64,000 nt of DNA from Rhizobium sp. ACO-34A (GTDB lineage: Bacteria; Pseudomonadota; Alphaproteobacteria; Rhizobiales; Rhizobiaceae). Positions 1 to 11,049 of this stretch are shown one piece after another (position 1 is the stretch's first letter; each line of letters starts with the position of its first letter). The stretch covers positions 2,855,001 to 2,919,000 of the forward strand of contig CP021371.1 of the NCBI GenBank assembly GCA_002600635.1, written 5' to 3'. A program made the position numbers and the translations under genes. The notes under the pieces were generated by a model. The model saw only the letters and a program-made list of their open reading frames with translations, made no database searches and was not told the DNA's origin.

Positions 1-184
1 CCACGAGGCCTGCTTCGGTCAGGAGTTTCAGGTGGCGGGAGATTCGGGGCTGCGATTGGCCGAGAATATCGGTAAGATCGGTGACCGTCAGGTCGCCCGC
101 AGCAAGCAGGGCAAGCAGGCGAAGTCGCGTAGGTTCGCCCGCAGCTTTCAGCAGCTCGACTAGAACGTCTACACCGAACTTCAT
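1..184 (-). CDS. ArsR/SmtB-family transcriptional regulator, N-terminal part (cut by window edge)
   Basis: About 61 residues are visible, beginning MKFGVDVLVELLKAAGEPTR and containing an ArsR winged helix with recognition-helix residues LGQSQPRISRHLKLL. There is no metal-binding cysteine pair in the visible part. The ATG at 184 is preceded by a strong GGAGGG ribosome site. In rhizobia, ArsR proteins of this kind that act in methionine/S-adenosylhomocysteine metabolism usually carry a C-terminal SAM-methyltransferase domain and sit beside metF. Whether that holds here cannot be seen because the gene leaves the window. A perfect palindrome lies about 30 bases upstream and is a natural autoregulatory operator. 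Confidence 0.85.
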   Translation of the reverse strand, partial: MKFGVDVLVELLKAAGEPTRLRLLALLAAGDLTVTDLTDILGQSQPRISRHLKLLTEAGLV

Positions 185-210
185 GCGCCCTCCGCTCAAA
201 ACCAATCAAG

Positions 211-231
211 ATATAAAGATGTCTTTATGTC
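211..231. promoter_or_regulatory. Palindromic operator upstream of the ArsR-family gene
   Basis: ATAAAGA (213-219) and TCTTTAT (222-228) form a perfect 7-bp inverted repeat with a 2-bp spacer, in an AT-rich island within GC-rich DNA. The position, 29-44 bases before the regulator's start codon, suits autoregulation. An AT-rich palindrome of this sort is what one expects for SahR-type ArsR regulators of alphaproteobacteria; the assignment to SahR is inference. Confidence 0.55.
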
Positions 232-307
232 ATTCGCCAAGCATGCGCAAGAACTAATTACGTGACGAGCCTGATTGCCAAATGCCGGAAGGCACGGTGG
301 TCACATC

Positions 308-336
308 AAACAAAAACGGCCGCACGAGGCGGCCGT
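308..336 (-). terminator. Rho-independent terminator of the chemoreceptor gene
   Basis: An 8-bp GC-rich stem (316-323 with 329-336) and 5-base loop are followed on the minus strand by TTTTTG. It lies just past the chemoreceptor stop codon. Confidence 0.75.
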
Positions 337-359
337 CTGTCTTCGATTGCCGTATCGGC

Positions 360-2705
360 TCAGAACTCTTCCCACTCGTCCGACTTCATGGCCACGGCGG
401 CATTGCCATGCGAGACCGGCGCAGGCCGCGCCCTCATCGGCTCCCGTGCCGGGGCCGGCCGTGCCGAAGCAGGGCGGCTGACCGGCGCAGCGGTAGCGAC
501 GCGCTGAGCGGCCTGCCCCGTGCGGAAGCGGGACAGCAGTTCGGCAAGACGTGCACTCTCCTGCGCGAGGCTTGCACCGGCTGCATTCATCTCCTCCACC
601 ATCGCGGCATTCTGCTGCGTCGCCTGGTCCATATGGTTGACGGCCGTATTGACCTCGCCAAGCCCTACGGACTGCTCCTGCGCGGCGGTGGCGATGGCGT
701 CCATGTGGGTATTGATCGACTGCACGAGTTCGGCAATCGAGGAAAGCCCCTCGCCCGTATCGCTGACAAGCTTGACGCCTTCGCTGACCGCAACTTCGGA
801 ATTGGCGATCAGCGCCTTGATTTCCTTTGCCGCATTGGCGGAACGCTGGGCCAGTTCGCGAACTTCCTGCGCGACGACGGCAAAACCCTTTCCGGCTTCG
901 CCAGCGCGGGCAGCCTCGACGCCGGGGTTCAGCGCCAGGAGGTTGGTCTGGAACGCGATCTCGTCGATGACGCCGATGATCTGGCCGATCTGCCGCGAGG
1001 ACTGCTCGATCCGTTCCATTGCCGAAACCGCGTTAGCAACGACGTGACCGGAGCGGTCGGCGCGTTCGCGGGTATCGCGAACCAGATCGCGGGCCTCGCC
1101 TGTCCGCTTCGACGTGGCTGTGACGTTGGCGGTGATCTCCTCCAGCGCCGCAGCGGTTTCCTCCAGCGACGCAGCCTGCTGCTCCGTGCGCTTGGCGAGG
1201 TTATCCGATGCCTGGGAGATTTCTCCCGACCCGTTGGTGACGGAACCGGCAACCTGACCGACGCTCTGCAGCGCTTCGCGCAGCTGGCGGACCGACGTGT
1301 TGAAGTCGTGACGCAGGGCCTCGAACTGCGGCGAGAACTGCTCGTTGATCTCGCAAAGCATATCGCCGGAAGCCATCCGCTGCAGACCGGACGCCAGCGC
1401 GCCCGTAGCCCGGTTCAGACGATCGTTGGCATCCTCCTCGGCCTTCCTCTGCAATTCGACGCGTTCCGCTTCGCCCCGGCGACGGTTGTCTTCAGCCTCG
1501 GTTTCCAGTTGAGCATTTCGGATGGCGGCCTGCCGGAAGATCTCGACCGAACGCGCCATGCCGCCGATCTCGTCGGCTCGATTGGCACCGGCGATGGAAA
1601 TTCCGAGATTGCCGGACGCCAGTTCTCCCATGGAAGCGGTCAGCGCTGATACCGGCCGCACGACCCGAACCAGAACGACGACCATGCCGACAACGCCGAA
1701 GATGAGCGAAAGCAGGAAGAGCGAGACATAGAGAACCATGCTGGAGAACGCTCGCGATTCGGAAACCGCCGCTGCGTTGTTGATTTCCTCCATCGCCTCG
1801 GAGGCAACGCCTGCGATCGTTCCGAGCGCCGCGGTAACGCGCGGACGCCAGTCATCGATGGAAACAGGCGGCGCTTCGTTCGCGGACTTGGCAACGATAT
1901 CGGCACGCCAGTTGGCAAACTCCCCGGAGAAGTAACCATTCTGGGCCTGAGTAAACTTCTCCTTCAAGACGGCAGGTGTGTCGGAGTGGTCCACGAGAAC
2001 CTTCACCGCACCCCAGGCAAAGGCTATGCCGGCATCAAGCTTGGCAAGGCTTGCCTGCTCCTGGGGAGAAAGCGGCCGCTTTGCCGAAATCGGTGCGTTG
2101 AGCACGACGGTGGCGCTGCCGCCAAGGGCGCGCGTGGCCCAGGCATAGCTGCGGATCTGGATCAGCGCCACGAGCGAGCTGTCGAGCGAGCGAACCTCGC
2201 CCTCCGCGGCAACGGACGCAGCCTCAAGGGCGGAAAGAAGCTTGTCACCTTCGGACAGGATGACCTTGTCCAGTCCGGCCTCGCGCTGCTCAAGCGGCTT
2301 GGCGACGTTCTGGTCGATCCGCTGGCGCAGGGATTGCTGGGCCTTGTACTGCGCATCGAGTGCATTGAGCACCGAACGAAGCTCCGCCGAGTCGATGTTC
2401 GCCATGTGCCCGGCGGCTTCCGCCATCGCCACATCAACCTTTTCCCGAACGGCCACCACACTGCGCATGGAGCCGGCACCAGCTTCGGTCGAAAGGGTCA
2501 TCGCAGTGGCGGCATCACCGCGCTCACTGCGGAAATTGAGCAATGCGTTGAAAAGCGCCTTGTCCAGCGCCGTCAGGCCGGCAACATCCTGAAATGTCGC
2601 GTAGCGCTGGTAGGACCCGTAGGCCGACGAGCCAACCAGTACAGCCAAGGTCGCACTGACGGCAAGAAATACTCCGATGAGAATATTGCGAATCGAAAGC
2701 AACAT
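360..2705 (-). CDS. Methyl-accepting chemotaxis protein with C-terminal EWEEF tether
   Basis: 781-residue transmembrane chemoreceptor. From the N terminus: membrane segment (about 5-27), a long periplasmic sensor (about 30-320), second membrane segment (about 322-348), HAMP region(s), then the cytoplasmic signalling coiled coil (about 480-745). The hairpin tip is [17 protein letters not shown] followed by [18 protein letters not shown], which binds CheA and CheW. The protein ends DEWEEF, an aromatic-acidic pentapeptide like those that tether the adaptation enzymes CheR/CheB in rhizobial receptors. I chose the ATG at 2705 (MLLSIRN) because GAGGGG lies a few bases upstream; a start at 2741 would add 12 hydrophilic residues ahead of the membrane helix. 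The ligand cannot be told from sequence. The gene is solitary, with no che genes nearby. Confidence 0.93.
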   Translation of the reverse strand: MLLSIRNILIGVFLAVSATLAVLVGSSAYGSYQRYATFQDVAGLTALDKALFNALLNFRSERGDAATAMTLSTEAGAGSMRSVVAVREKVDVAMAEAAGHMANIDSAELRSVLNALDAQYKAQQSLRQRIDQNVAKPLEQREAGLDKVILSEGDKLLSALEAASVAAEGEVRSLDSSLVALIQIRSYAWATRALGGSATVVLNAPISAKRPLSPQEQASLAKLDAGIAFAWGAVKVLVDHSDTPAVLKEKFTQAQNGYFSGEFANWRADIVAKSANEAPPVSIDDWRPRVTAALGTIAGVASEAMEEINNAAAVSESRAFSSMVLYVSLFLLSLIFGVVGMVVVLVRVVRPVSALTASMGELASGNLGISIAGANRADEIGGMARSVEIFRQAAIRNAQLETEAEDNRRRGEAERVELQRKAEEDANDRLNRATGALASGLQRMASGDMLCEINEQFSPQFEALRHDFNTSVRQLREALQSVGQVAGSVTNGSGEISQASDNLAKRTEQQAASLEETAAALEEITANVTATSKRTGEARDLVRDTRERADRSGHVVANAVSAMERIEQSSRQIGQIIGVIDEIAFQTNLLALNPGVEAARAGEAGKGFAVVAQEVRELAQRSANAAKEIKALIANSEVAVSEGVKLVSDTGEGLSSIAELVQSINTHMDAIATAAQEQSVGLGEVNTAVNHMDQATQQNAAMVEEMNAAGASLAQESARLAELLSRFRTGQAAQRVATAAPVSRPASARPAPAREPMRARPAPVSHGNAAVAMKSDEWEEF

Positions 2706-2890
2706 CTGAAACCCCCTCAGTTCATGATGAGGAGTGAACATCAGTTTCGATTAAATACCGTTAAAATCTGGCAATCGATAAGTGTGCTAACGACCGATCC
2801 GCCTCCCGAAATTTGAGGTGGTGCACAGTTAAAAGCCCGTACAAAGGCACTTCTGGGACACCACCCTCACAATCTCCACGATCCAAAGCA
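2706..2890. promoter_or_regulatory. Upstream region of the chemoreceptor gene
   Basis: AT-rich stretch (about 2745-2790) just upstream of the chemoreceptor start, in the right place for its promoter. No convincing -35/-10 pair stands out, and no open frame or RNA gene is seen. Confidence 0.3.
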
Positions 2891-2923
2891 GAACGGCCTG
2901 CGGAGATCACCCGCAGGCCGTTC
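2891..2923 (-). terminator. Strong hairpin downstream of ettA
   Basis: A perfect 13-bp stem (2891-2903 with 2911-2923) with a 7-base loop, 26 bases past the ettA stop. The minus-strand tail (TGCTTTGG) is a poor U-run, so it may act as a terminator or a 3' end stabiliser. Confidence 0.6.
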
Positions 2924-2948
2924 GTTCAAGTATTCTTCGTTTATTCCC

Positions 2949-4598
<1,650 letters not shown>

Positions 4599-4799
4599 CG
4601 TTCGGTTGCTCCGCGGGTCGAATTGGGAAGTTGCCGCTATGTAGGCGAAAGCGGCAATGGGAGCAATGCGGGCGCGCCCGGTTTTTGTGATTTGCCGCGG
4701 TCACCGCAGACTAGCGCAAGGCATCGTGCTCGATACGAAACAGCCGGAATGCCGATTTGCCGTCACCAATGACTGTCATCCCCGGCCAGCCCCCGCCGC
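4599..4799. other. Intergenic region upstream of ettA
   Basis: About 200 bases between the ettA start and the decayed end of the membrane-protein pseudogene. It should hold the ettA promoter. No open frame, RNA gene or clear repeat is seen. Confidence 0.4.
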
Positions 4800-5783
4800 C
4801 TACAAGGGCTCGGAAGAGAGGGACCGTCGAGGCAATCGCTGAACAGAACCGGAGCACAGAGCGCGATCGGCAACCTTACGCCGAACATGGCAAGCAGACG
4901 CATGCCCTGTTCCTGCCTTCGACGGCACCAACAGCACGACGACGGCAGCCCCAAGCGGCACTGCCGTCAGAATAAATACAAACGGTGCGGAAAAGCTGTT
5001 GCATTGGGTCGCGAAAATCCCACCCGTTCCAACCAACAGGCTTCCGAGCGATGGCGTGGTCAGCGCACAGGAAAGCAGGAAGGCGAGCGTGAAGCTGCGC
5101 ATCTCCGCCCCCCGAATGCACCAGGCAAGAACGACTGCGGCCGCACCGACTGCAACAAGCGGCAGGCATTCGAGTCCAATCATCGGGGAGACGGAAATCG
5201 CCACGCCGGCAAGCACGCCGCCTGCAAGGCAGCCACGCAAGACGCCATAGATGAAGAGCAGGAGCAGAAGGATCTGCACGTTATGATGATCGATACGGCC
5301 AGACTCGAATTCCGATACCGCCGGTGCGGCAATAATGATGATCGCAACGAGTTGCTATAACGGCATCCTGCCGGAAGATTCAGAGACAAGGCGAAACAGG
5401 TTGGCGGTGAAAAGCAGACAGAAACCGACGAACATCACCGGCGGCCAGACCAGAAATGCGTATCTTGCGGCAGCGTCCCGCCCGGTGAACGGCTCGATCA
5501 CCCAGGTCAGCAGGATATAGGGCAGATCGACGAGGCGGGACCAAGGCGATACATAGGCTTCCGGCATTCTGATGACGTCAAGCGTCCGGTCGAACCATCT
5601 GCCGTCCGCCAGCAATTGCAGGACTTCAATGCGGCGCAAGGCATCGTCGACATCGATTCGCTCGAACCGGCCATCAAGACCACCAAGAAAAATCAGCAGG
5701 AATCCGAGGAAAACCAGACGGAGAAAAAACAAACCGCGCGTAAGTCCCGTACGATCACCATCGCCGACTTGCAAAACCATCAA
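4800..5783 (-). pseudogene. Decayed polytopic membrane protein gene: in-frame amber codon, frameshift, lost C-terminal half
   Basis: The 5' part (5783-5358) encodes a membrane protein with DDALRRIEVLQLLADG and SPWSRLVDLPYILL. These resemble the N terminus of a rhizobial integral membrane family of roughly 550-600 residues, possibly glycosyltransferase-like. A TAG at 5357-5355 interrupts it, but the same frame continues directly as QLVAIIIIAAPAVSEFESG, then GRIDHHNVQILLLLLFIYG and further hydrophobic helices to about 4930. The family-like sequence (GMRLLAMFGVRLPIALCAP, then DCLDGP) then continues in a different minus-strand frame, implying a second lesion near 4925. Similarity ends near 4810, so the remaining C-terminal part is missing. 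What is seen: one amber codon and one frame change. What is inferred: the family and loss of function. Sequencing error could explain one lesion but hardly all three. Confidence 0.75.
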
Positions 5784-5913
5784 AGCCCCCGTTCAATGGT
5801 CCCCGGGAGAGGACCACCGCGAAACCAGCCCTGCAGGATTTAACGCCGGATAAACCGGGACCACCTTGCAGGCCGCGTGCCATCGACTTTTCGGCAGAAA
5901 CAGGGGGAGGAAC

Positions 5914-6870
5914 ATGTTTACGGAAGCCAGGCGTTTTTCCAGTCCGACAGGCGCATTGATCGCCTATCACCACGAGACAGCACGCGGCAAGCCCTGCGGC
6001 ATACTGCTGATCTGCCACGGCCTGATCGAGCATTCGCGGCGCTATCATGCCTTCGCCCGAGCAATGGCGGAGGCCGGCTTCCATGTCTATGCCCACGATC
6101 ACCGTGGACATGGCGAGACCACCTGCATAGACGCGCCGCTCGGCCGGTTTGCCGGGCGCGGCGGCGTCCACAAGGTGGTCGCCGACGTTCGCGCCATGCG
6201 CGACATGGCGGTCGCCGAATACCCGAACCTTCCTGTCGTGCTCTTCGGACATTCCATGGGCGGGCTGATCGCGCTGAACACCGCCGCGATGCACCCCGAT
6301 GCCTTCCGGGCGGTGGCGATCTGGAATTCCAACTTCAATCTCGGACTCAGTGGCCGGTTTGCCCAGGGCGTGCTTTCCGCCGAACGTATACTGAAGGGTT
6401 CGGACGTTCCAAGCAGCATCCTGCCGAAGGCAACCTTCGATGCCTGGGGTCGCTCCATCAAGAACCGCCGGACGCAATTCGACTGGCTGTCGCGCGACGG
6501 AGCGGAAGTCGACAAATACGTAGGCGATCCTCTTTGCCGATTCGACGCCAGCGTCTCGATGTGGAGCGACGTTCTGGCGCTGACATTTCGCGGACGCTCT
6601 TCCGCTATGCTGAACCGCCTGCCCCGAGACCTGCCCTTCCATCTCGTTGGCGGCAGCCATGACCCCGCCACCCGTGGCGGCCGCGACATCCTCTGGCTGG
6701 AAGAGCACCTGCGCGACAGCGGCCTCACCAACATCAGCACCCGCATCTACGAAGACATGCGGCACGAAACACTGAACGAAATCGGCAGGGAACGCGCGGT
6801 CAGCGATTTCAGGATCTGGTGCGACCAGACGGTCAGCAATGCAGACCGCCCTCTCGAAACCCTGAACTAG
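5914..6870 (+). CDS. Alpha/beta hydrolase (monoacylglycerol lipase / lysophospholipase-like)
   Basis: 318-residue cytoplasmic serine hydrolase of the Hydrolase_4 (S33-like) type. Visible features: oxyanion-hole strand ILLICHGLIEHSRRY, the DHRGHGET motif after beta-4, nucleophile elbow GHSMGG with Ser114, and likely catalytic Asp in GGSHDPAT and His in DMRHETLNE near the C terminus. This order is typical of lysophospholipase L2/monoacylglycerol lipase relatives, so an acyl-ester substrate is likely; the exact one is unknown. The start at 5914 follows a GGGGGAGG ribosome site 3 bases before the ATG. An in-frame codon at 5866 would add 16 unlikely residues. It stands alone, transcribed away from the pseudogene. 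Confidence 0.88.
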   Translation: MFTEARRFSSPTGALIAYHHETARGKPCGILLICHGLIEHSRRYHAFARAMAEAGFHVYAHDHRGHGETTCIDAPLGRFAGRGGVHKVVADVRAMRDMAVAEYPNLPVVLFGHSMGGLIALNTAAMHPDAFRAVAIWNSNFNLGLSGRFAQGVLSAERILKGSDVPSSILPKATFDAWGRSIKNRRTQFDWLSRDGAEVDKYVGDPLCRFDASVSMWSDVLALTFRGRSSAMLNRLPRDLPFHLVGGSHDPATRGGRDILWLEEHLRDSGLTNISTRIYEDMRHETLNEIGRERAVSDFRIWCDQTVSNADRPLETLN

Positions 6871-7115
6871 CAGCGACCCACATTTCGGCGGACAGCGACG
6901 GCGCCACCACCCACAGGCTCCGACCTCTCCCACAGGCTTGTTCGATAGCAGTCATCAAGCCGTTTGAAGAAGGTGAGAGTGTCGCCCGCGCCGCCACACA
7001 AAAGGCGGCTTCGCACCATTCCTGCGGCAAACCGACGCCCGGCATTGTCGAAAGGGAATAACCCCATGAGAGAAATTCAAGTGTTTGCCGGAACACTCCC
7101 CGCTATAGAAAGACC

Positions 7116-8072
7116 ATGATGTCGTCGTCCGCTACATTGGCAGGTGCCGCCCCCGAAAACAGGATCATGCAGGGCCTCGGGCTGATGATTCTCGCCATGC
7201 TGGTCGCTCCCTGCATCGACATCTTTTCGAAGCTTGCAACAGCCAGCACGTCGCCGACCATGATCACCGCCGGGCGCTTCCTGTTCCAGGGGCTGTTCAT
7301 GCTGCCCATCGTGCTTGCCAACGGCACATGGCGTGATTTTTCCTGGCGGCTGAGCGGTTATCACGCCATTCGCGCCGCCGTCATCACCCTGTCGATGATC
7401 TGTTTCGTCGCGACGCTCGCCGTCATGCAGGTCGCCGATGCAGTCGCCATCTTCTTCGTCGAACCGATCATCCTGACCGTTCTCGCCAGCATATTCCTGA
7501 AGGAAACCATCGGCTGGCGTCGCTACACCGCCTGCGCCGTCGGTTTCCTCGGTGCTGTCATCGTCATCCGCCCGAGCTTCGAGGAAGTCGGATTCGTCGC
7601 GGTGCTGCCCATCGTCACCGCCTTCGGCATCGCCATCTTCGCGCTGATGACGCGAGCCTTGTCGCAGCGGGAGAACCCGTGGTCGATGCAGTTCCAGATG
7701 TCACTCTGGGGTCTGCCGATCTGCGCCGCGCTTCTCGCCTTCGGCGGAGTAACCGGCATCGAGTTCATGGCACCTTCCATGCCTGACGGGCAAACGCTGC
7801 TCTGGTTTGTCGGCATCGGCTTTTCGGCGGCACTTTCCGGCATTCTCGCGGTCTATGCCTATCGCGTCGCCCCCGCTTCCGTTCTCGCCCCGATGCAATA
7901 TCTGGAAATCGTCTCCGCGACCCTTCTCGGCTGGCTCGTGTTCGACGCGTTTCCCGATGCGATCAAATGGCTCGGCATCGCCATCATCATCGGCTCCGGC
8001 CTCTTCATCGTCTGGCGCGAGCGCCGCTTCTCCTCGAAGCCGGTATCCGACAGAAAACCCATTTCCCCATGA
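7116..8072 (+). CDS. EamA/DMT-family transporter
   Basis: 318-residue inner-membrane protein with about ten hydrophobic helices in two EamA repeats (about 20-150 and 165-300). Each repeat ends in a long helix such as RRYTACAVGFLGAVIVIRP and IKWLGIAIIIGSGLFIVW. DMT carriers usually export metabolites or amino acids; no substrate can be named. It lies 11 bases before the CoA-transferase gene and may be cotranscribed with it, which would link it to the acid handled by the next two enzymes. The start is ATG 7116 or 7119, with a weak upstream ribosome site. Confidence 0.87.
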   Translation: MMSSSATLAGAAPENRIMQGLGLMILAMLVAPCIDIFSKLATASTSPTMITAGRFLFQGLFMLPIVLANGTWRDFSWRLSGYHAIRAAVITLSMICFVATLAVMQVADAVAIFFVEPIILTVLASIFLKETIGWRRYTACAVGFLGAVIVIRPSFEEVGFVAVLPIVTAFGIAIFALMTRALSQRENPWSMQFQMSLWGLPICAALLAFGGVTGIEFMAPSMPDGQTLLWFVGIGFSAALSGILAVYAYRVAPASVLAPMQYLEIVSATLLGWLVFDAFPDAIKWLGIAIIIGSGLFIVWRERRFSSKPVSDRKPISP

Positions 8073-8083
8073 CAGGATCGACC

Positions 8084-9286
8084 ATGACTGACGCGCCTTC
8101 AAGGAAACCACCGCTTTCTGGCATCCGGGTGATCGAACTGGCCCGTGTGCTCGCCGGTCCCTGGGCCGGGCAGATGCTGGCGGACATGGGCGCAGACGTC
8201 ATCAAGGTCGAGAACCCCGAAGGCGGCGACGACACCCGCGCCTGGGGGCCGCCCTTCGTCGAGGGCGCGGACGGCGAAAACCTGTCAGCCGCCTACTATC
8301 ATTCGACCAACCGCAACAAGCGCTCCATCGGCGTCGATTTCCGCTCACCCGAGGGCCAGGAAATCGTCCGGCGGCTGGTCGCCACCGCCGATGTGGTGAT
8401 CGAGAACTTCAAGGTCGGCGGGCTGAAGAAATACGGCCTCGACTATGAGAGCCTCAAGGCGATCAATCCGAAGCTCGTCTATTGCTCCATCACCGGCTTC
8501 GGCCAGAACGGCCCCTATGCCGAATTCGCCGGCTACGATTACATCGTGCAGGGCATGTCCGGCTTCATGTCGATCACCGGCGAACCGGACGGCCAGCCGA
8601 TGAAAGCCGGCGTCGCCATCGCCGACATCTTCACCGGCATCTACGCCGTCACGGCGATCCAGTCGGCGCTGATCCACGCCATGAAGACCGGCGAAGGCCA
8701 GATGGTCGACATGGCGCTGCTCGACGTCATGTCCGCGGTGCTTGCCAACCAGAACATGAACTACCTGATTTCCGGAAAATCTCCGGTGCGCCTCGGCAAT
8801 GCCCACCCCAACATCAGCCCTTACGAAGTCGTTTCGACAGCGGATGGCCACCTGATCCTCGCCGTCGGCAATGACGGCCAGTTCAAGCGCCTATGCACCA
8901 TCCTCGGCATCGGAGAGGTCGCCGACGACGAGCGTTTCGCCACCAACAAGGCGCGCGTCGCCCACAAGGCGGAAGTGCGGCGCATCGTTTCGAGCGAAAC
9001 GGCGAAATGGGCAAAGCGCGACCTGCTGACGGCATGCGAAAGCAATGCCGTGCCAGCCGGCCCGATCAATTCCATTGCCGAAATGTTCGACGACCCGCAG
9101 GTCAAGGCGCGCGGCCTGAAGATCGACCTGACCGATGCCGATGGCAACACCATCCCAAGCGTTCGAACACCGATCGTGCTTTCCGAAACGCCGCTGCGTT
9201 ACGAGCGCCCCAGCCCAAGGGTTGGCGAGCATCGGGATGAAATCCTTGCCGAACTGGAAGAGATCGAGAGAAAGGCAGCCCAATGA
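8084..9286 (+). CDS. Class III CoA-transferase (CaiB/BaiF family)
   Basis: 400-residue enzyme that moves CoA between carboxylic acids by a glutamyl/aspartyl-CoA mechanism. The N terminus SGIRVIELARVLAGPWAGQM and motif ADMGADVIKVENPEGGDDTR are hallmarks. The catalytic aspartate is expected in GQMVDMALLDVM (about residue 214). The ATG at 8084 follows the EamA gene at once. The frame is open further upstream, but that part overlaps the EamA gene and encodes no family sequence. The stop overlaps the next start by four bases (ATGA), so the transferase and the thiamine-diphosphate enzyme are probably translationally coupled. The pairing recalls frc/oxc of oxalate metabolism, but the partner looks more like acetolactate synthase. 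The substrate is open. Confidence 0.9.
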   Translation: MTDAPSRKPPLSGIRVIELARVLAGPWAGQMLADMGADVIKVENPEGGDDTRAWGPPFVEGADGENLSAAYYHSTNRNKRSIGVDFRSPEGQEIVRRLVATADVVIENFKVGGLKKYGLDYESLKAINPKLVYCSITGFGQNGPYAEFAGYDYIVQGMSGFMSITGEPDGQPMKAGVAIADIFTGIYAVTAIQSALIHAMKTGEGQMVDMALLDVMSAVLANQNMNYLISGKSPVRLGNAHPNISPYEVVSTADGHLILAVGNDGQFKRLCTILGIGEVADDERFATNKARVAHKAEVRRIVSSETAKWAKRDLLTACESNAVPAGPINSIAEMFDDPQVKARGLKIDLTDADGNTIPSVRTPIVLSETPLRYERPSPRVGEHRDEILAELEEIERKAAQ

Positions 9287-10935
9287 AAAAGACCGGTGGT
9301 CAACTGATCGTCGATGCACTCAAGGCAAACGGCGTGAAGCGCGTTTCCTGCGTGCCGGGCGAAAGCTATCTCGCGGTGCTCGACGCGCTCTATGAAAGCG
9401 GCATCGAAACCATCGTGTGCCGACAGGAAGGTGGCGCGGCGATGATGGCCGACACCTGGGGCCGCCTAACCGGCGAACCCGGCATCTGCATGGTCACCCG
9501 CGGCCCGGGTGCCACCAATGCGTCCGCCGGCCTGCATGTCGCCAGGCAGGATTCCATCCCGATGATCCTGTTCATCGGCCAGGTCCAGCGCGACGCCCGC
9601 GAGCGCGAGGCCTTTCAGGAGGTCGAATACCGCCGCGCCTTTACCGAATTTGCCAAATGGGTCGGCGAGATCGACGACGCCCGGCGCATTCCCGAATTCG
9701 TCACCCGCGCCTTTGCCATCGCCACCTCCGGCCGCCCCGGCCCGGTCGTCTTGACGCTGCCCGAGGACATGCTAGTCGATGAGGTCGATGCACCCGATGC
9801 AAAGCCCTATATGCCGGTCGAGGCCCATCCCGGCCTAGCGCAGATCGAGGCTTTCGGCGCTTTGCTGGCAAAGGCGAAGCGCCCGATGCTGATCCTCGGC
9901 GGCACGCGCTGGGACGATGAATCCGTCGCGGGCATCCGCGCCTTCGCCGAACGCTTCAAGCTGCCTGTCGGTTGCTCCTTCCGCCGCCAGATGCTGTTCG
10001 ATCACCTGCATGAAAGCTATGCCGGCGATGTCGGAATCGGCATCAACCCGGCGCTCGCGAAGGAGATCAAGGAAAGCGACCTCGTTATCCTGCTCGGCGG
10101 ACGTTTCTCCGAAATGCCATCATCGAGCTATACCCTGCTCGGCATCCCCTACCCGTCCCAGACGCTGGTGCATGTGCATCCCGATCCATCCGAACTCGGC
10201 CGCGTCTACCGCGCCGATCTCGCGATCTGCGCAACGCCGAAAGATTTCGTCGCAGCGCTCGGCAAACTCTCTCCCGCCGCCGAGCCGGAATGGGCAACCC
10301 GCACCGCCGCCATGCATGCCGGTTACCTCGCATGGTCCACCCCGCCGAAGACGGGTCCGGGCAAGCTGCACATGGGTCCGATCATGGAATGGCTCGAGGC
10401 CAACACGCCGAAGGACGCGATCTTCACCAACGGCGCCGGCAACTACGCCACCTGGCTGCATCGTTTCCACCGGTTTCAGGCCTTCAACACACAGGCGGCA
10501 CCCGCCTCGGGATCGATGGGCTACGGCCTGCCCGCCGCTGTTGCCGCCAAGCAGCTCTTTCCGAAGCGCGAAGTCATCTGCTTTGCCGGCGATGGCTGCT
10601 TCATGATGCATGGACAGGAATTCGCGACCGCCATCCGCTATAACCTGCCGATCATCGTGCTTCTGGTGAACAACGGCATCTACGGCACGATCCGCATGCA
10701 TCAGGAACGGGAATATCCCGGCCGCGTCAGCGCCACCGATCTGACCAATCCTGATTTCGCCGCCCTCGCCCGCGCCTATGGCGGCTATGGCGAGACGGTC
10801 GAGGACACAGAACAGTTCGCCGCCGCCTTCGAACGCGCCCGCGCCTCCGGCAGGCCCGCGATCCTCGACATCAAGCTCGATCCGGAAGCGATCACCCCGA
10901 CGAGAACGCTGACCCAGATCCGCGAGAAAGCCTGA
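9283..10935 (+). CDS. Thiamine-diphosphate-dependent enzyme, acetolactate-synthase-like
   Basis: 550-residue enzyme with the three-domain PYR / central / PP fold. The activating glutamate is Glu49 in CRQEGGAAMMADTWGR. The cofactor motif is GDG (436-438) followed after the usual spacing by NN (463-464), for Mg-ThDP binding. The VTRGPGATNASAGLHVA stretch is typical of acetolactate synthase and related decarboxylases. No flavin-specific signature stands out. Coupling to a class III CoA-transferase suggests it decarboxylates or carboligates a 2-oxo acid or acyl-CoA. I would not call it IlvB (no small subunit nearby) or oxalyl-CoA decarboxylase without a phylogeny. Confidence 0.88.
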   Translation: MKKTGGQLIVDALKANGVKRVSCVPGESYLAVLDALYESGIETIVCRQEGGAAMMADTWGRLTGEPGICMVTRGPGATNASAGLHVARQDSIPMILFIGQVQRDAREREAFQEVEYRRAFTEFAKWVGEIDDARRIPEFVTRAFAIATSGRPGPVVLTLPEDMLVDEVDAPDAKPYMPVEAHPGLAQIEAFGALLAKAKRPMLILGGTRWDDESVAGIRAFAERFKLPVGCSFRRQMLFDHLHESYAGDVGIGINPALAKEIKESDLVILLGGRFSEMPSSSYTLLGIPYPSQTLVHVHPDPSELGRVYRADLAICATPKDFVAALGKLSPAAEPEWATRTAAMHAGYLAWSTPPKTGPGKLHMGPIMEWLEANTPKDAIFTNGAGNYATWLHRFHRFQAFNTQAAPASGSMGYGLPAAVAAKQLFPKREVICFAGDGCFMMHGQEFATAIRYNLPIIVLLVNNGIYGTIRMHQEREYPGRVSATDLTNPDFAALARAYGGYGETVEDTEQFAAAFERARASGRPAILDIKLDPEAITPTRTLTQIREKA

Positions 10936-11049
10936 CTTTCAGGCTTTCCGCGTCATTTCCGGGGCAACCTCGATGAAAGCACGCGTGGGCGGGGCAGATG
11001 CCTACGCCCGGAGAAATAGATGCAAAGCCCCGGAAACGGCGGCGTCCAG

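Noticed and set aside
5755..6933. 392-codon minus-strand frame over the alpha/beta hydrolase
   Set aside because: The plus strand has the Ser-Asp-His triad and a strong ribosome site; the minus frame has no recognisable domain.
8084..10935. Oxalate degradation pair (formyl-CoA transferase and oxalyl-CoA decarboxylase)
   Set aside because: The gene pairing fits, but the ThDP enzyme reads more like acetolactate synthase; I see no feature specific to oxalyl-CoA decarboxylase.
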